A stretch of DNA of 36,700 nucleotides from a virus. Below, piece after piece: positions 1-7,857 of the stretch. Where the stretch lies: IMG/VR virus record IMGVR_UViG_3300047560_000822, positions 1-36,700 of that record; one strand, 5' to 3'. The notes beneath the pieces are model-generated. The model did not search any database and was not told where the DNA came from. It worked only from the letters and a program-made list of their open reading frames with translations. A program made the position numbers and the translations under genes. Positions within the stretch are counted from its first letter, which is position 1, and every line of letters starts with the position of its first letter.

Positions 1-1382
1 ACGGGTTTCTCTCCTGGGGTATATGGCGCGTAGTTAGCCCCTTTGTTGAGATGTGCAATACCTTCTTGACGAGTAATAGCCCAGATAGCTTTTTGGCGTG
101 TTAGCGGGTCTGTTAAGTGAATCTTGTCGTTTACACCAACGCCTAAATGGTCAGCTATGTTTTTAGCGTATGCCGCCGTGTCATTATGGTCTTCTGGTGG
201 TGCATAGCGATGAGCTAATTTAGCAGGTGTATCAACCCCATGTTTTGTTTCATAACGCTCAAGCAGTCCGTTAATATGGTCTAGCCCATCTTCAAGTGAC
301 TTATACTGCGCGAAGCCTTCTCCGTTTACATTACGAATACCCCACAGATTATAATGTCTTTTCTCCGCATTCTTTAAATCAAAGTTTCTGTTAAGCGAAT
401 CCGCGTCATGCACAATACCTTCATCTGTTAATGGAGCCGCTCCGCGCTCAATAGCTTCTGGTTTGCCTTTAACCGTAGGCTCTGGGATATTATCAGGCTC
501 AGCAGCATTAGCTCTCTCTGCTAGGCGGTCTGGGAGGAGTGGGTTAGCTTTAGGTGTTGTGATATGCCGCGCTGCGCCATGCACCCCGCCTAATACCGCT
601 GCAGGTATAGAGGTGTTTTTAGCTATCTCTCCCATTTCTTCAAGGGTAGGTTGCGGTTTATCTGCCGCTGCACTTACTACAGATTGATAACCTATACTTG
701 CGGGTACTGCTGTTGCTACACCAGCCGCAGCGTTTTTAGCTACTGACCCTAATACAGTTTTACCAACATCTCCAGCAACCATCTTAGCTGCGGCACCAGT
801 GCCAGGCAAACCATACGTACTTATAGCACCAAGCACTGGACCTGCGGTTATCGCTGCTTTGTTTGATGCCCCCGCCTCTTTAGCTGCGCCTATACCCGCA
901 CCTGCCTCACCAGCAAGTGCTACTGCTGTAGCAATTGGAGCATCAACAATACCAGCCGTTATGGCAGGAGCAAAACGCCCACCTGCTTCTGCGGTAGGTT
1001 CAAGAACAGCCTTATTAGTTTTTGCTTTAACCCCAGATAAAAACCCTTGTGCTTCTGCGGCTTTTACATCTTCCTCAGTTGTCGGTTCGGCAACTTCTTG
1101 CGCTTTTTTAGCTGCTTCCTCACTGTAACCTTTTAATGTTTGCGCGGCCTCTGGAAAACCTAACTCTTCTGCAACAACCCCTGCACCGCGCTCAAGCTCT
1201 GATTTACCAGATATAAGACCTTTTTTAAAATGCGGACCAAACCCAGTCTTGGCTTCGTGAGCCGTTTCTTGCTCCATTAAATGTTGGACGTACCCAAACG
1301 CATCTTCTTCAGTAGCGTCGTCAGGCACCTCAATCTTATACACCTTTTTATTAGGCGCCTCTATAGACATTTGACGTGGCAT
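1..1382 (-). CDS. Large internal virion protein, partial (lysozyme/transglycosylase-like segment)
   Basis: The frame is open from an ATG at 1382 to the left edge (460 codons visible, C-terminus missing), preceded by a strong AAGGAG site. Residues 1-38 match the short acidic N-terminal domain seen on many podovirus internal proteins (KVYKIEVPDDATEEDAFGYV). Residues 130-240 are Ala/Gly-rich and hydrophobic, like membrane-interacting segments of ejection proteins. Residues 343-446 carry a pattern I know from phage P5-like structural muramidases: YNLWGIRN, then FAQYKSLEDGLDHI, then RYAPPEDHNDTAAY. In such proteins this segment is thought to open peptidoglycan locally during DNA entry. The activity is inferred, because the usual NPGN start of the motif is YNLWG here and catalytic residues cannot be assigned. 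It is the last gene visible in the late operon. Confidence 0.8.
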   Translation of the reverse strand, partial: MPRQMSIEAPNKKVYKIEVPDDATEEDAFGYVQHLMEQETAHEAKTGFGPHFKKGLISGKSELERGAGVVAEELGFPEAAQTLKGYSEEAAKKAQEVAEPTTEEDVKAAEAQGFLSGVKAKTNKAVLEPTAEAGGRFAPAITAGIVDAPIATAVALAGEAGAGIGAAKEAGASNKAAITAGPVLGAISTYGLPGTGAAAKMVAGDVGKTVLGSVAKNAAAGVATAVPASIGYQSVVSAAADKPQPTLEEMGEIAKNTSIPAAVLGGVHGAARHITTPKANPLLPDRLAERANAAEPDNIPEPTVKGKPEAIERGAAPLTDEGIVHDADSLNRNFDLKNAEKRHYNLWGIRNVNGEGFAQYKSLEDGLDHINGLLERYETKHGVDTPAKLAHRYAPPEDHNDTAAYAKNIADHLGVGVNDKIHLTDPLTRQKAIWAITRQEGIAHLNKGANYAPYTPGEKP

Positions 1383-1391
1383 AACGACTCC

Positions 1392-3830
1392 TTATTGACC
1401 TGTTAAATTTTTAAAGCCTTTATATTGGCCATCACTTGAGCCCGCATTATTTGGGACTAAGTTAGTGTTACCGCCAAACTCTCGTAGCAGTGCATCTATC
1501 TCAGCGTTTGTGTTCTTTATCTTATTTGCTGCCGCTATCAATCTAGGGTCATCAGCCATAACACCTGGGGTTTTTGCTAAATCGCCAAACGCTGTCGTAT
1601 AACCAGTGAGCTGCGTTTTTAGTAAATCAGCAGCAGCTTGTTTTTTAGGGTCTAATTCATTACGTAGTTTGTTTATTTGTGCAAGTCTTAAATCTGTCTC
1701 AGTAGCGGCTTGGTTCGCGGCTAACTCTAGTTGACCAAGTTTAACACCCAATTCAGCTCTCTGATTTGCTGCGGTGTCTCTATGTGCTATTGCATTATTA
1801 GCTACGCTTTGCGCATACACTTCGTTTTGTCTTTGTGCTGAGATAGCATCGAGGACGTTGTTGAGTGAATCGCCTTTTAGTTTTTTCAAGGCTAACATAG
1901 CTGTCATGTTTTCGTGCTGTTTCTTATCGATTGCTTCATCAGAAGCCGCAGATGCTTTAAGACCACCAAGAATACCAGCACCAGCAATAGCACCAAGACC
2001 AGGTTTAAACACGCGATCTCCAACACCTTGATAAGTGCCAGCTTGAGTAAGTGCTGCACCAATACCACTTAAGATAGCATTTGTTGTACCATCTTTTCTT
2101 TCACGAGCAAGGTCATACTCATTCTGTGAAATACGTTTAGCAAGGTCACTATAGTCCACATCGGTGTCTTTTAGTTTACTGTACAGCGAGTCTAAGATAC
2201 TGCCTTGACCTTCTTCGTTTGGTTTGCGTTCTATAGCTGAGATAGCTTGCTGCGCTGCCGCCACTTTTTGTGCTGCCTCACTTACTTGGCTAGGCTGTAC
2301 ATCAGGTTGTTTATGAGCCTTACTCATAGCATCTAAATCTATATGCTTATCAGGCGTTACCGTTACACTGTTTTTGGGTCTAGTAACTCCATTATCTTTA
2401 TATATTGCACCTTGTTGTGGTGTTTGAGTTGGAGCTGGTGGTGCTACTTGGGTTGGTGTTTGGGTTGGTGTTTGGGTTGGTGTTTGGAGGATTGTATCAC
2501 CTGTCCACGCATCAGGTTGCGCGTTAGTTTGAGCACCTGCATTAGGGCCGTTCCAAAATTTATCCCAAGGCTTAACGATATTAGACGTAACAAAGTCACC
2601 AATCTGAGCATTGCCTTTTGCAATATCCTTCTTCATTGTGTCTGCAATATAACTTAACTCACCATTCATACCGCCTTCTGCTTGAGCTTTAGCGAGTCTA
2701 TCCAACTCTTCTTTAGGTAGGTCTGTTACAGCATCAATACTTGAAGGATTAAGACCTGTTAACGCCAAGCCAGCAGTACCTTTTAGAAGCGAACCAATAC
2801 CTTTTGCAGTTGTAGGTGCAGCGCTATCACCGCCAAAATACCCGCTAGCGTATTTAGAAGTAGGCTCTTGAGGAGGCGCCTTAGTCTGTGGTTGTTGGCT
2901 AGCCATCCAAGCTTTAGCTTCACTAGAGCGAGGTTCAAAACCACCACCTCTTTGTCGAGTAGTTGTGTCTTTAGGTTGGTTTGCTTGCGCTTCTTTCTGC
3001 TCAGCTAAATTAAGTAGAGTCCCCATAAGATTACTACGTGGCGCATCTAACGCAGGGTCTTTACTAAGTAGCTCAGCAAGTTCATTATTTATTCTTGCTT
3101 CACCTAGCACTTTTTGAAGCTCAGGTACGTCTTGATATTGCACACCAGTGGGTGATTGTAAATAAGGGTTAATGGCTACAGTTGATGGGTGTTTTGGGTA
3201 TCTATTTAAGAATTTTTCTAAGCCACCACCACCAGCAAACCCACGAATATCACCACCTTCAGCGAAGCCTCGGCTAAATATCTTTCCTGAGAATAGGTCA
3301 GCGTAGTCTTGCATAGCATTACCAATGTTAGCTTTACCCTGAGCCATACCGACAATAGAATTATCGAGCATAGACTGAAGTATCCCATGTTTCTTTTCTT
3401 GCGCGGCAGGGTCTTGTGAGTCAGGTGGTATATAAGTAGGTCTTTGCCCTTGTATCTGAGGGAGCTGATTAGGCATCATAATACCGCGATACACGCCTGT
3501 GCCTGGTTGCATAGAAGGCTGAGTTAGCCCACCATCTGCATAACCTTGAGAAGCAAAACTAGCAGGTAAATGGCCTGAGCCGATAAGCTGTGCAAGTAGT
3601 TGAGCTTTTTGTAAATCAACATTTTGCTTCTCACTTTCTTGTTGCTGCGTAGCTGCGAGTTGCTGTTGGATGTTACCTGCTACGGTGCCTTGTGGTACTT
3701 GACCTTGTGGTTGTCTCATTTTATTACGCTCAAGAAGTTCTGACTGCGCGACAAGTTTTGCCCAAGGGGAATCAATAGGACTTTGCTGTACTTGGTTTAA
3801 CTGTTGGTCTTGTAAATATTTAATGCTCAT
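1392..3830 (-). CDS. Large internal virion / ejection-type protein, unknown
   Basis: 812 residues, starting at an ATG that overlaps the preceding gene by one base (TAATG), with GGAG upstream. The N-terminal 100 residues are Gln-rich and probably coiled coil. Residues 97-101 (YADGG) and about 188-202 (GFAEGG, GFAGGG) carry the Gly-Gly tag that recurs in neighbouring genes. Residues around 460-480 are Thr/Gln/Pro repeats encoded by a 12-bp tandem repeat. The C-terminal third is Ala-rich helix, with a small hydrophobic Gly/Ala patch (LGAIAGAGILGGLKASAAS). I recognise no catalytic domain. Its place between two other large low-complexity proteins and the muramidase-like protein suggests a DNA-ejection or internal core protein. 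Confidence 0.75.
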   Translation of the reverse strand: MSIKYLQDQQLNQVQQSPIDSPWAKLVAQSELLERNKMRQPQGQVPQGTVAGNIQQQLAATQQQESEKQNVDLQKAQLLAQLIGSGHLPASFASQGYADGGLTQPSMQPGTGVYRGIMMPNQLPQIQGQRPTYIPPDSQDPAAQEKKHGILQSMLDNSIVGMAQGKANIGNAMQDYADLFSGKIFSRGFAEGGDIRGFAGGGGLEKFLNRYPKHPSTVAINPYLQSPTGVQYQDVPELQKVLGEARINNELAELLSKDPALDAPRSNLMGTLLNLAEQKEAQANQPKDTTTRQRGGGFEPRSSEAKAWMASQQPQTKAPPQEPTSKYASGYFGGDSAAPTTAKGIGSLLKGTAGLALTGLNPSSIDAVTDLPKEELDRLAKAQAEGGMNGELSYIADTMKKDIAKGNAQIGDFVTSNIVKPWDKFWNGPNAGAQTNAQPDAWTGDTILQTPTQTPTQTPTQVAPPAPTQTPQQGAIYKDNGVTRPKNSVTVTPDKHIDLDAMSKAHKQPDVQPSQVSEAAQKVAAAQQAISAIERKPNEEGQGSILDSLYSKLKDTDVDYSDLAKRISQNEYDLARERKDGTTNAILSGIGAALTQAGTYQGVGDRVFKPGLGAIAGAGILGGLKASAASDEAIDKKQHENMTAMLALKKLKGDSLNNVLDAISAQRQNEVYAQSVANNAIAHRDTAANQRAELGVKLGQLELAANQAATETDLRLAQINKLRNELDPKKQAAADLLKTQLTGYTTAFGDLAKTPGVMADDPRLIAAANKIKNTNAEIDALLREFGGNTNLVPNNAGSSDGQYKGFKNLTGQ
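2449..2484. repeat. 12-bp tandem repeat in coding sequence
   Basis: Three perfect copies of TGGGTTGGTGTT (plus strand) encode a Thr-Gln-Thr-Pro run on the minus strand. The length keeps the reading frame, so copy-number change would alter only a flexible linker. Confidence 0.9.
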
Positions 3831-5707
3831 TATACTCCACTCCCCGTTACTCTAACTTGTGTACTGCTTGGATTTTGAGATAACCCTGCAACTCCAGACG
3901 CATTCTGCGCTACGAATAGAGGCGCATTGATTATATCTGCAAGCTGTTTTTGTATTGCATCGTACTGTGCTTGTATGCGAGCTGCTGCACTTGCATCTGC
4001 GCTGTTTAAGGCGCCTTGTGCCCCTTGGTTACCAGTCTGATAAGCTGTTTCTAATGCACTTAGGTTCTGTACGTTATTTACACCTTGGTTAAGCGCGTTT
4101 AATTGGTTAGTAAACGCTTGGAACTTATTGGCTTGGTTTAGCTGACCTGCATTAATATCACCTGTAGCTGCTGCTTGTAGAGCTTGTTGGTTCGCGTTAT
4201 ACGCAGCTTGTTTAGCAGCTCTGTCCGCAGCGAATTGAGAGACCGCATCAGTGTAGGCGTTTTGGTAGCCTTTAGTCTCTATATCACTGAGGAGCTGGTT
4301 ATAGTTTCTTTCCCCTTCTGCCTCAACAACGCCTTGACGATACCCACCAAATGCACCTGATTGAGTAGCCGCTGTGTTTTCTTTTAACCTTTCTATACCT
4401 CGTTGCCGCGCTGCTTCACGCAAGGCAATATCGACCACGCCTTGAGTATAGGGACTCATATAGGTGTCCATTGCTGCTGTATCCCACGTGTCGGGCGTAA
4501 ACTTAACGGGCGTGTTATAGGAGTTATAAATTTGTTTTGGTGTTACATCTGACCCTAATCTAAATGCACTACCCGCACCACCAAGCGTTAACGCTTGACC
4601 TAGTAAATAAGGACTGCCCATATTCGTTGAGGTTACTGTCGGTGTGACATTCGCTGGGGTTAGATTAGCATCCGTTATGGCTTTTTGTAGTGCAGCGTCT
4701 TTAGCAGCTTGCTCCGCTGCGGCTTTTTCGGCGGCTATCTGGGCATCTGTTTTTCCTGAGGCATTACCTGTGTTTACGTTAGTGCCTCCAGTACCACCTG
4801 TGTTTACGTTAGTGCCTCCAGTACCACCTGTGTTTACGTTAGTGCCTCCAGTACCACCTGTGTTAACTAAAGACCCTAAACCACCTGTATCAGGGGCGCG
4901 GTAATAAGGGCTTGTTGGGTTATTCTCCTGTTGTGCTGACCATGCAGCTTGCGCAGCTAATGCTGGATTATTAGCTAATAAATTTTTATACACTTCGCCA
5001 TTTCTTGTTTCTGCTGAAATGTATTGGTCATTGGTGAAGGTAGGTGAGCTACTTGTATCCTCCATAGTCAAGTTAACCTGATTAGGGTATAGCATGGATT
5101 GGATATTATTAAATTGATCTGCCCCAATACTGCTTAGCCCGTGATTGGCCGCGTAGTCGGCCACCCCTTGAATCCTAGACATTTCTTCTGGTGATATGAT
5201 AGCGGGAGTGAACGAAAACGAGTTATTTGTAGGTGCAGGTGTGTACGCTGGTGTATCACCCACAGTCAAGGTAACCTGATTAGGGTCACTAGTAGCGGGA
5301 GTGAACGAAAACGAGTTATTTGTAGGTGCAGGTGTGTACGCTGATGTATCCTCCATAGTCAAGTTAACCTGATTAGGGTCACTAGTAGTGGGAGTGAACG
5401 AAAACGAGTTATTTGTAGGTGCAGGTGTGTCAACGCTAGTTAAAGAAACCGTACTGCCACCATCATCAAATCGCCGCACACTAGTTATCCCTCCCTCAGA
5501 GAACCTATTAGCCATCTTATGCGCCATATTTTGGGCAGCGTACCAATCAGAGGTTCTACCAGCAGTTAGTGGGCCTTTATATGTTGGTCCTTTATAATTG
5601 CTTGCCCATTTGTCAAAATAGCCCATCGCATTTTTAAGTGCTGCTTGACGGGTTGGGTCGAGCATTGTGGTCTGTGTAGTGCTTGATGGTACTGATGAAC
5701 CGCCCAT
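3830..5707 (-). CDS. Large virion-associated protein with tandem repeats
   Basis: 625 residues from ATG 5707, which has an AGAGGA site and begins two bases after the upstream stop. A longer in-frame start exists at 5749 but lies inside the upstream gene and has no good ribosome site. Residues 69-73 (FSEGG) and 80-84 (FDDGG) carry the recurring Gly-Gly tag. Residues ~94-190 contain 31-residue repeats beginning TPAPTNNSFSF. Further on is a GGTGGTNVNT repeat of three units, then an Ala-rich helical segment. The C-terminal half is Ala/Gln/Asn-rich helix (for example QRGIERLKENTAATQSGAFG), a pattern I have seen in environmental podovirus internal proteins. No enzymatic motif is visible. It probably belongs to the same ejection or core set as its two downstream neighbours. 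Confidence 0.75.
   Translation of the reverse strand: MGGSSVPSSTTQTTMLDPTRQAALKNAMGYFDKWASNYKGPTYKGPLTAGRTSDWYAAQNMAHKMANRFSEGGITSVRRFDDGGSTVSLTSVDTPAPTNNSFSFTPTTSDPNQVNLTMEDTSAYTPAPTNNSFSFTPATSDPNQVTLTVGDTPAYTPAPTNNSFSFTPAIISPEEMSRIQGVADYAANHGLSSIGADQFNNIQSMLYPNQVNLTMEDTSSSPTFTNDQYISAETRNGEVYKNLLANNPALAAQAAWSAQQENNPTSPYYRAPDTGGLGSLVNTGGTGGTNVNTGGTGGTNVNTGGTGGTNVNTGNASGKTDAQIAAEKAAAEQAAKDAALQKAITDANLTPANVTPTVTSTNMGSPYLLGQALTLGGAGSAFRLGSDVTPKQIYNSYNTPVKFTPDTWDTAAMDTYMSPYTQGVVDIALREAARQRGIERLKENTAATQSGAFGGYRQGVVEAEGERNYNQLLSDIETKGYQNAYTDAVSQFAADRAAKQAAYNANQQALQAAATGDINAGQLNQANKFQAFTNQLNALNQGVNNVQNLSALETAYQTGNQGAQGALNSADASAAARIQAQYDAIQKQLADIINAPLFVAQNASGVAGLSQNPSSTQVRVTGSGV
4767..4856. repeat. 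30-bp tandem repeat, three perfect copies
   Basis: Three identical consecutive 30-bp units followed by a diverged fourth encode GGTGGTNVNT on the minus strand. Perfect identity at the DNA level suggests recent expansion by slippage or recombination. Confidence 0.9.
5202..5440. repeat. 93-bp tandem repeat, about 2.6 copies
   Basis: Copies start at about 5202, 5295 and 5388, an exact 93-bp (31-codon) period with only a few substitutions. They encode the TPAPTNNSFSFTP repeat region of the 625-residue virion protein. A detached piece of the same unit (PNQVNLTMEDTS) is coded near 5050-5085. Confidence 0.88.
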
Positions 5708-5709
5708 AA

Positions 5710-6111
5710 TTAAATCCTCTTTTCGTAAATGGTTTCGCCTTCTCTCCACCCAGGTATTTTATTTATGGCTTTATGCCAACCTCTACGGGAGGAAGTAAAT
5801 GATATTTTGCTTGCACCAAACTCTTTGGCTATGGTGTCAACGTCTTGATGATACTTAATTAGCGCATCACCTTCTGTACTATAGGCAGCCCATACGAATA
5901 ACGAAACTTCTTGTGTCAACTCGTCTGTAAGCAGTTTGAATACGATAACACCGTCTGGAGTCCTGTAGACTCTGGCTTGCCCTAATACAGCAGCCATATA
6001 AACATCTTCAGGAATCCAACCTTTGGTGTTCGTTTTAATTATGAGACATTCTAAAGCATTACGGATAAAATCCCAAGACTCTCTAATGTTTTCGCAGTGA
6101 ATAAGTTGCAT
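5710..6111 (-). CDS. GNAT-like small phage protein, function unknown
   Basis: 133 residues. The start ATG lies next to the upstream stop (TGATATG). The layout (IRESWDFIRNALE, then WIPEDVYMAAVLGQARVY, a strand-rich centre, then SSRRGWHKAI near the C-terminus) fits a family of small phage proteins that resemble GNAT acyltransferases and sit among tail and internal-virion genes. The classic acetyl-CoA loop (Q/RxxGxG/A) is not evident, so activity is doubtful. It lies between two virion genes and is likely co-translated with them. I place it in this family from sequence pattern only. Confidence 0.6.
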   Translation of the reverse strand: MQLIHCENIRESWDFIRNALECLIIKTNTKGWIPEDVYMAAVLGQARVYRTPDGVIVFKLLTDELTQEVSLFVWAAYSTEGDALIKYHQDVDTIAKEFGASKISFTSSRRGWHKAINKIPGWREGETIYEKRI

Positions 6112-6112
6112 A

Positions 6113-7618
6113 TCACGCAGGCAATACTTTGCTTGGGTCTACAGGGTTTGCCTGTTGGATATGCCCATAAGCTTGTTGACGCACTCGATCAAGCATTTCA
6201 TAGAGCACTCTCGCACCCGCTTTAGTTGAGCCAGAACCTAACGCAGATACCACATCAGCAGGGATAACGAACTCAGAATCAGCTAAACGAACAGGCTCTT
6301 GACTTTGTGGCCCTTCAATCAAACCAGCGATCCCATCACTTTGTCCTGTACCTGGTCCGTGCAACAACCCTTCATCACCACCGCCAACGTCACCGCCTTC
6401 AGCGTAGCCGTAACCAACTTGTCCGCCGTCAGCATACCCAATAACTTCATGGCGAATAGGCTGTGTAGATTGCAGGGGCTGAGCTTGTGGAATCATGCTC
6501 TGTGGGTAGAAGTTAGCCATAGGTTGCTGGTTAATATAGCCAGTTGGGATAGCCCCTATACCCTGAACGTCACGAATGGTACCACCAGCAGCAAAGCTTT
6601 TTCTTCTATTAGCAATATCGGTTAGCCCTTTGGGGAGTTCACTAGGCATAATACCTGCCGCTTTATACTGCGCGACAATATCTGCTGCTTGTTTTGCACC
6701 AGCTTGCTCATTTAACCCTTGTTGTTTATATTGGTCTTCAAGCCCTGCTGCACCCACTTGCGCAGCTAGCAACCCCTGATGTTGCATAGGGTTCATTATG
6801 GTGTTTTTTAACCCAGCAAAACTTTGTTCAAAAGGATTTAGGGACGCTGCTGTTGATGTTGAAGCACCTGGCGCTGCTCCTGGAATCATTGACCCACTTT
6901 GTGCGGTAAGCCCTGCACCAGAAGAATTAAGGACGTCTGTAGGAGCTAGGTGCTCTGCAAAACTAGGTGGGGTGATTGCATTTTGCGCTTGAGAAGTTAG
7001 GGTAGAACCAACCTGATTATTTAACCCCGCGATGCCGCCTTGTAAACTATTTTCAGTAGCTGATTTTGCCCCTTCTTCGAGAGCTGATTTACCTACCTCA
7101 CTAAAGCCTTCTGTTGCACTATTTAGCGTTGGGGTAGCTACATTAGTTATTGTACTTTCTAAACCTTTTTCCGCTACATTACCTGCTGCCGCTTCACCAC
7201 CCACACCCGCAGCTCCACCTAGACCACCAAGCGCACCAGACCCAGCACCAAATGCTGCTGCCATGCCAATATCTTCATCCCCTTTAATAGCTGCTTTACC
7301 AGCGTTAAGCCCAGCACCAGTAGCCGCACCAGCAAGAGCGCCAAGACCCATAGCACCAGCACCACCCAAAAATGCAGGAGCAGCAGCGGCAGCCGCGCCA
7401 CCAGTAAGAGCAGCAGCAACACCAATACCAAGACCTGCGAGAATATCCGTTAAGTCCATCGCTTCAGGCATACCTGTTACTGGGTTAGTTGAGAGAGGGC
7501 GATTGTTTACTACGTGGTTAAGAGCGTTGAGCCCAGCCACTTCTGCCTTATTCATGTGGACTAGTGTGTCATCACCTCCACGACCATATTGTGCTAATTT
7601 ATTGGCGACGCTGTGCAT
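6113..7618 (-). CDS. Virion protein with Gly/Ala-rich core and conserved C-terminal domain
   Basis: 501 residues from ATG 7618 with an AGGAG site. The N-terminus (MHSVANKLAQYGRGGDDTLV) and the C-terminus (SEFVIPADVVSALGSGSTKA, then LYEMLDRVRQQ and a final PVDPSKVLPA) match a conserved phage virion family. Residues ~60-140 are very Ala/Gly-rich and hydrophobic, compatible with membrane insertion. The Gly-Gly tag appears three times: FAAGG 342-346, YADGG 395-399 and YAEGG 405-409. The neighbours downstream are other internal-virion candidates, which suggests an ejected or tail-tip protein. The biochemical role is unknown. Confidence 0.75.
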   Translation of the reverse strand: MHSVANKLAQYGRGGDDTLVHMNKAEVAGLNALNHVVNNRPLSTNPVTGMPEAMDLTDILAGLGIGVAAALTGGAAAAAAPAFLGGAGAMGLGALAGAATGAGLNAGKAAIKGDEDIGMAAAFGAGSGALGGLGGAAGVGGEAAAGNVAEKGLESTITNVATPTLNSATEGFSEVGKSALEEGAKSATENSLQGGIAGLNNQVGSTLTSQAQNAITPPSFAEHLAPTDVLNSSGAGLTAQSGSMIPGAAPGASTSTAASLNPFEQSFAGLKNTIMNPMQHQGLLAAQVGAAGLEDQYKQQGLNEQAGAKQAADIVAQYKAAGIMPSELPKGLTDIANRRKSFAAGGTIRDVQGIGAIPTGYINQQPMANFYPQSMIPQAQPLQSTQPIRHEVIGYADGGQVGYGYAEGGDVGGGDEGLLHGPGTGQSDGIAGLIEGPQSQEPVRLADSEFVIPADVVSALGSGSTKAGARVLYEMLDRVRQQAYGHIQQANPVDPSKVLPA

Positions 7619-7626
7619 GACTGCTC

Positions 7627-7854
7627 CTATACTATTTTTACGGTGCCACTGTCATTCCACAAAGACCCTGTTTCAAGTCCCGCGCTGCTAGTGGGTAAAT
7701 CGGTTAATGTTAATGTTGTGCCCCGCATGGGACCTGGGTTTTGTAACAATGTGAAATAGGTGTTAAGTATTCGCACTGTTTGAGCCGCCCAGTTTTGGTC
7801 GTACTGTACTGGAGGTACAGGTAAAATAGGTACTTGTATATTACTTGATGCCAT
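7627..7854 (-). CDS. Small conserved phage structural protein
   Basis: 75 residues, start ATG 7854 with AGGAAA upstream. The pattern VPILPVPPVQYDQNWAAQTV, then LNTYFTLLQNPGPMRGTTL, then LPTSSAGLETGSLWND recurs in very many tailed phages, usually near tail genes. The start of the ORF is directly behind the nozzle-like gene (three-base gap). Its molecular role is unknown to me; a small structural or tail-assembly part is likely. Confidence 0.75.
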   Translation of the reverse strand: MASSNIQVPILPVPPVQYDQNWAAQTVRILNTYFTLLQNPGPMRGTTLTLTDLPTSSAGLETGSLWNDSGTVKIV

Positions 7855-7857
7855 AGC

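Noticed and set aside
7032-7691. 219-residue plus-strand ORF
   Set aside because: Antisense shadow of the Ala/Gly-rich 501-residue virion gene; Ala/Pro-rich composition is the mirror of that gene.
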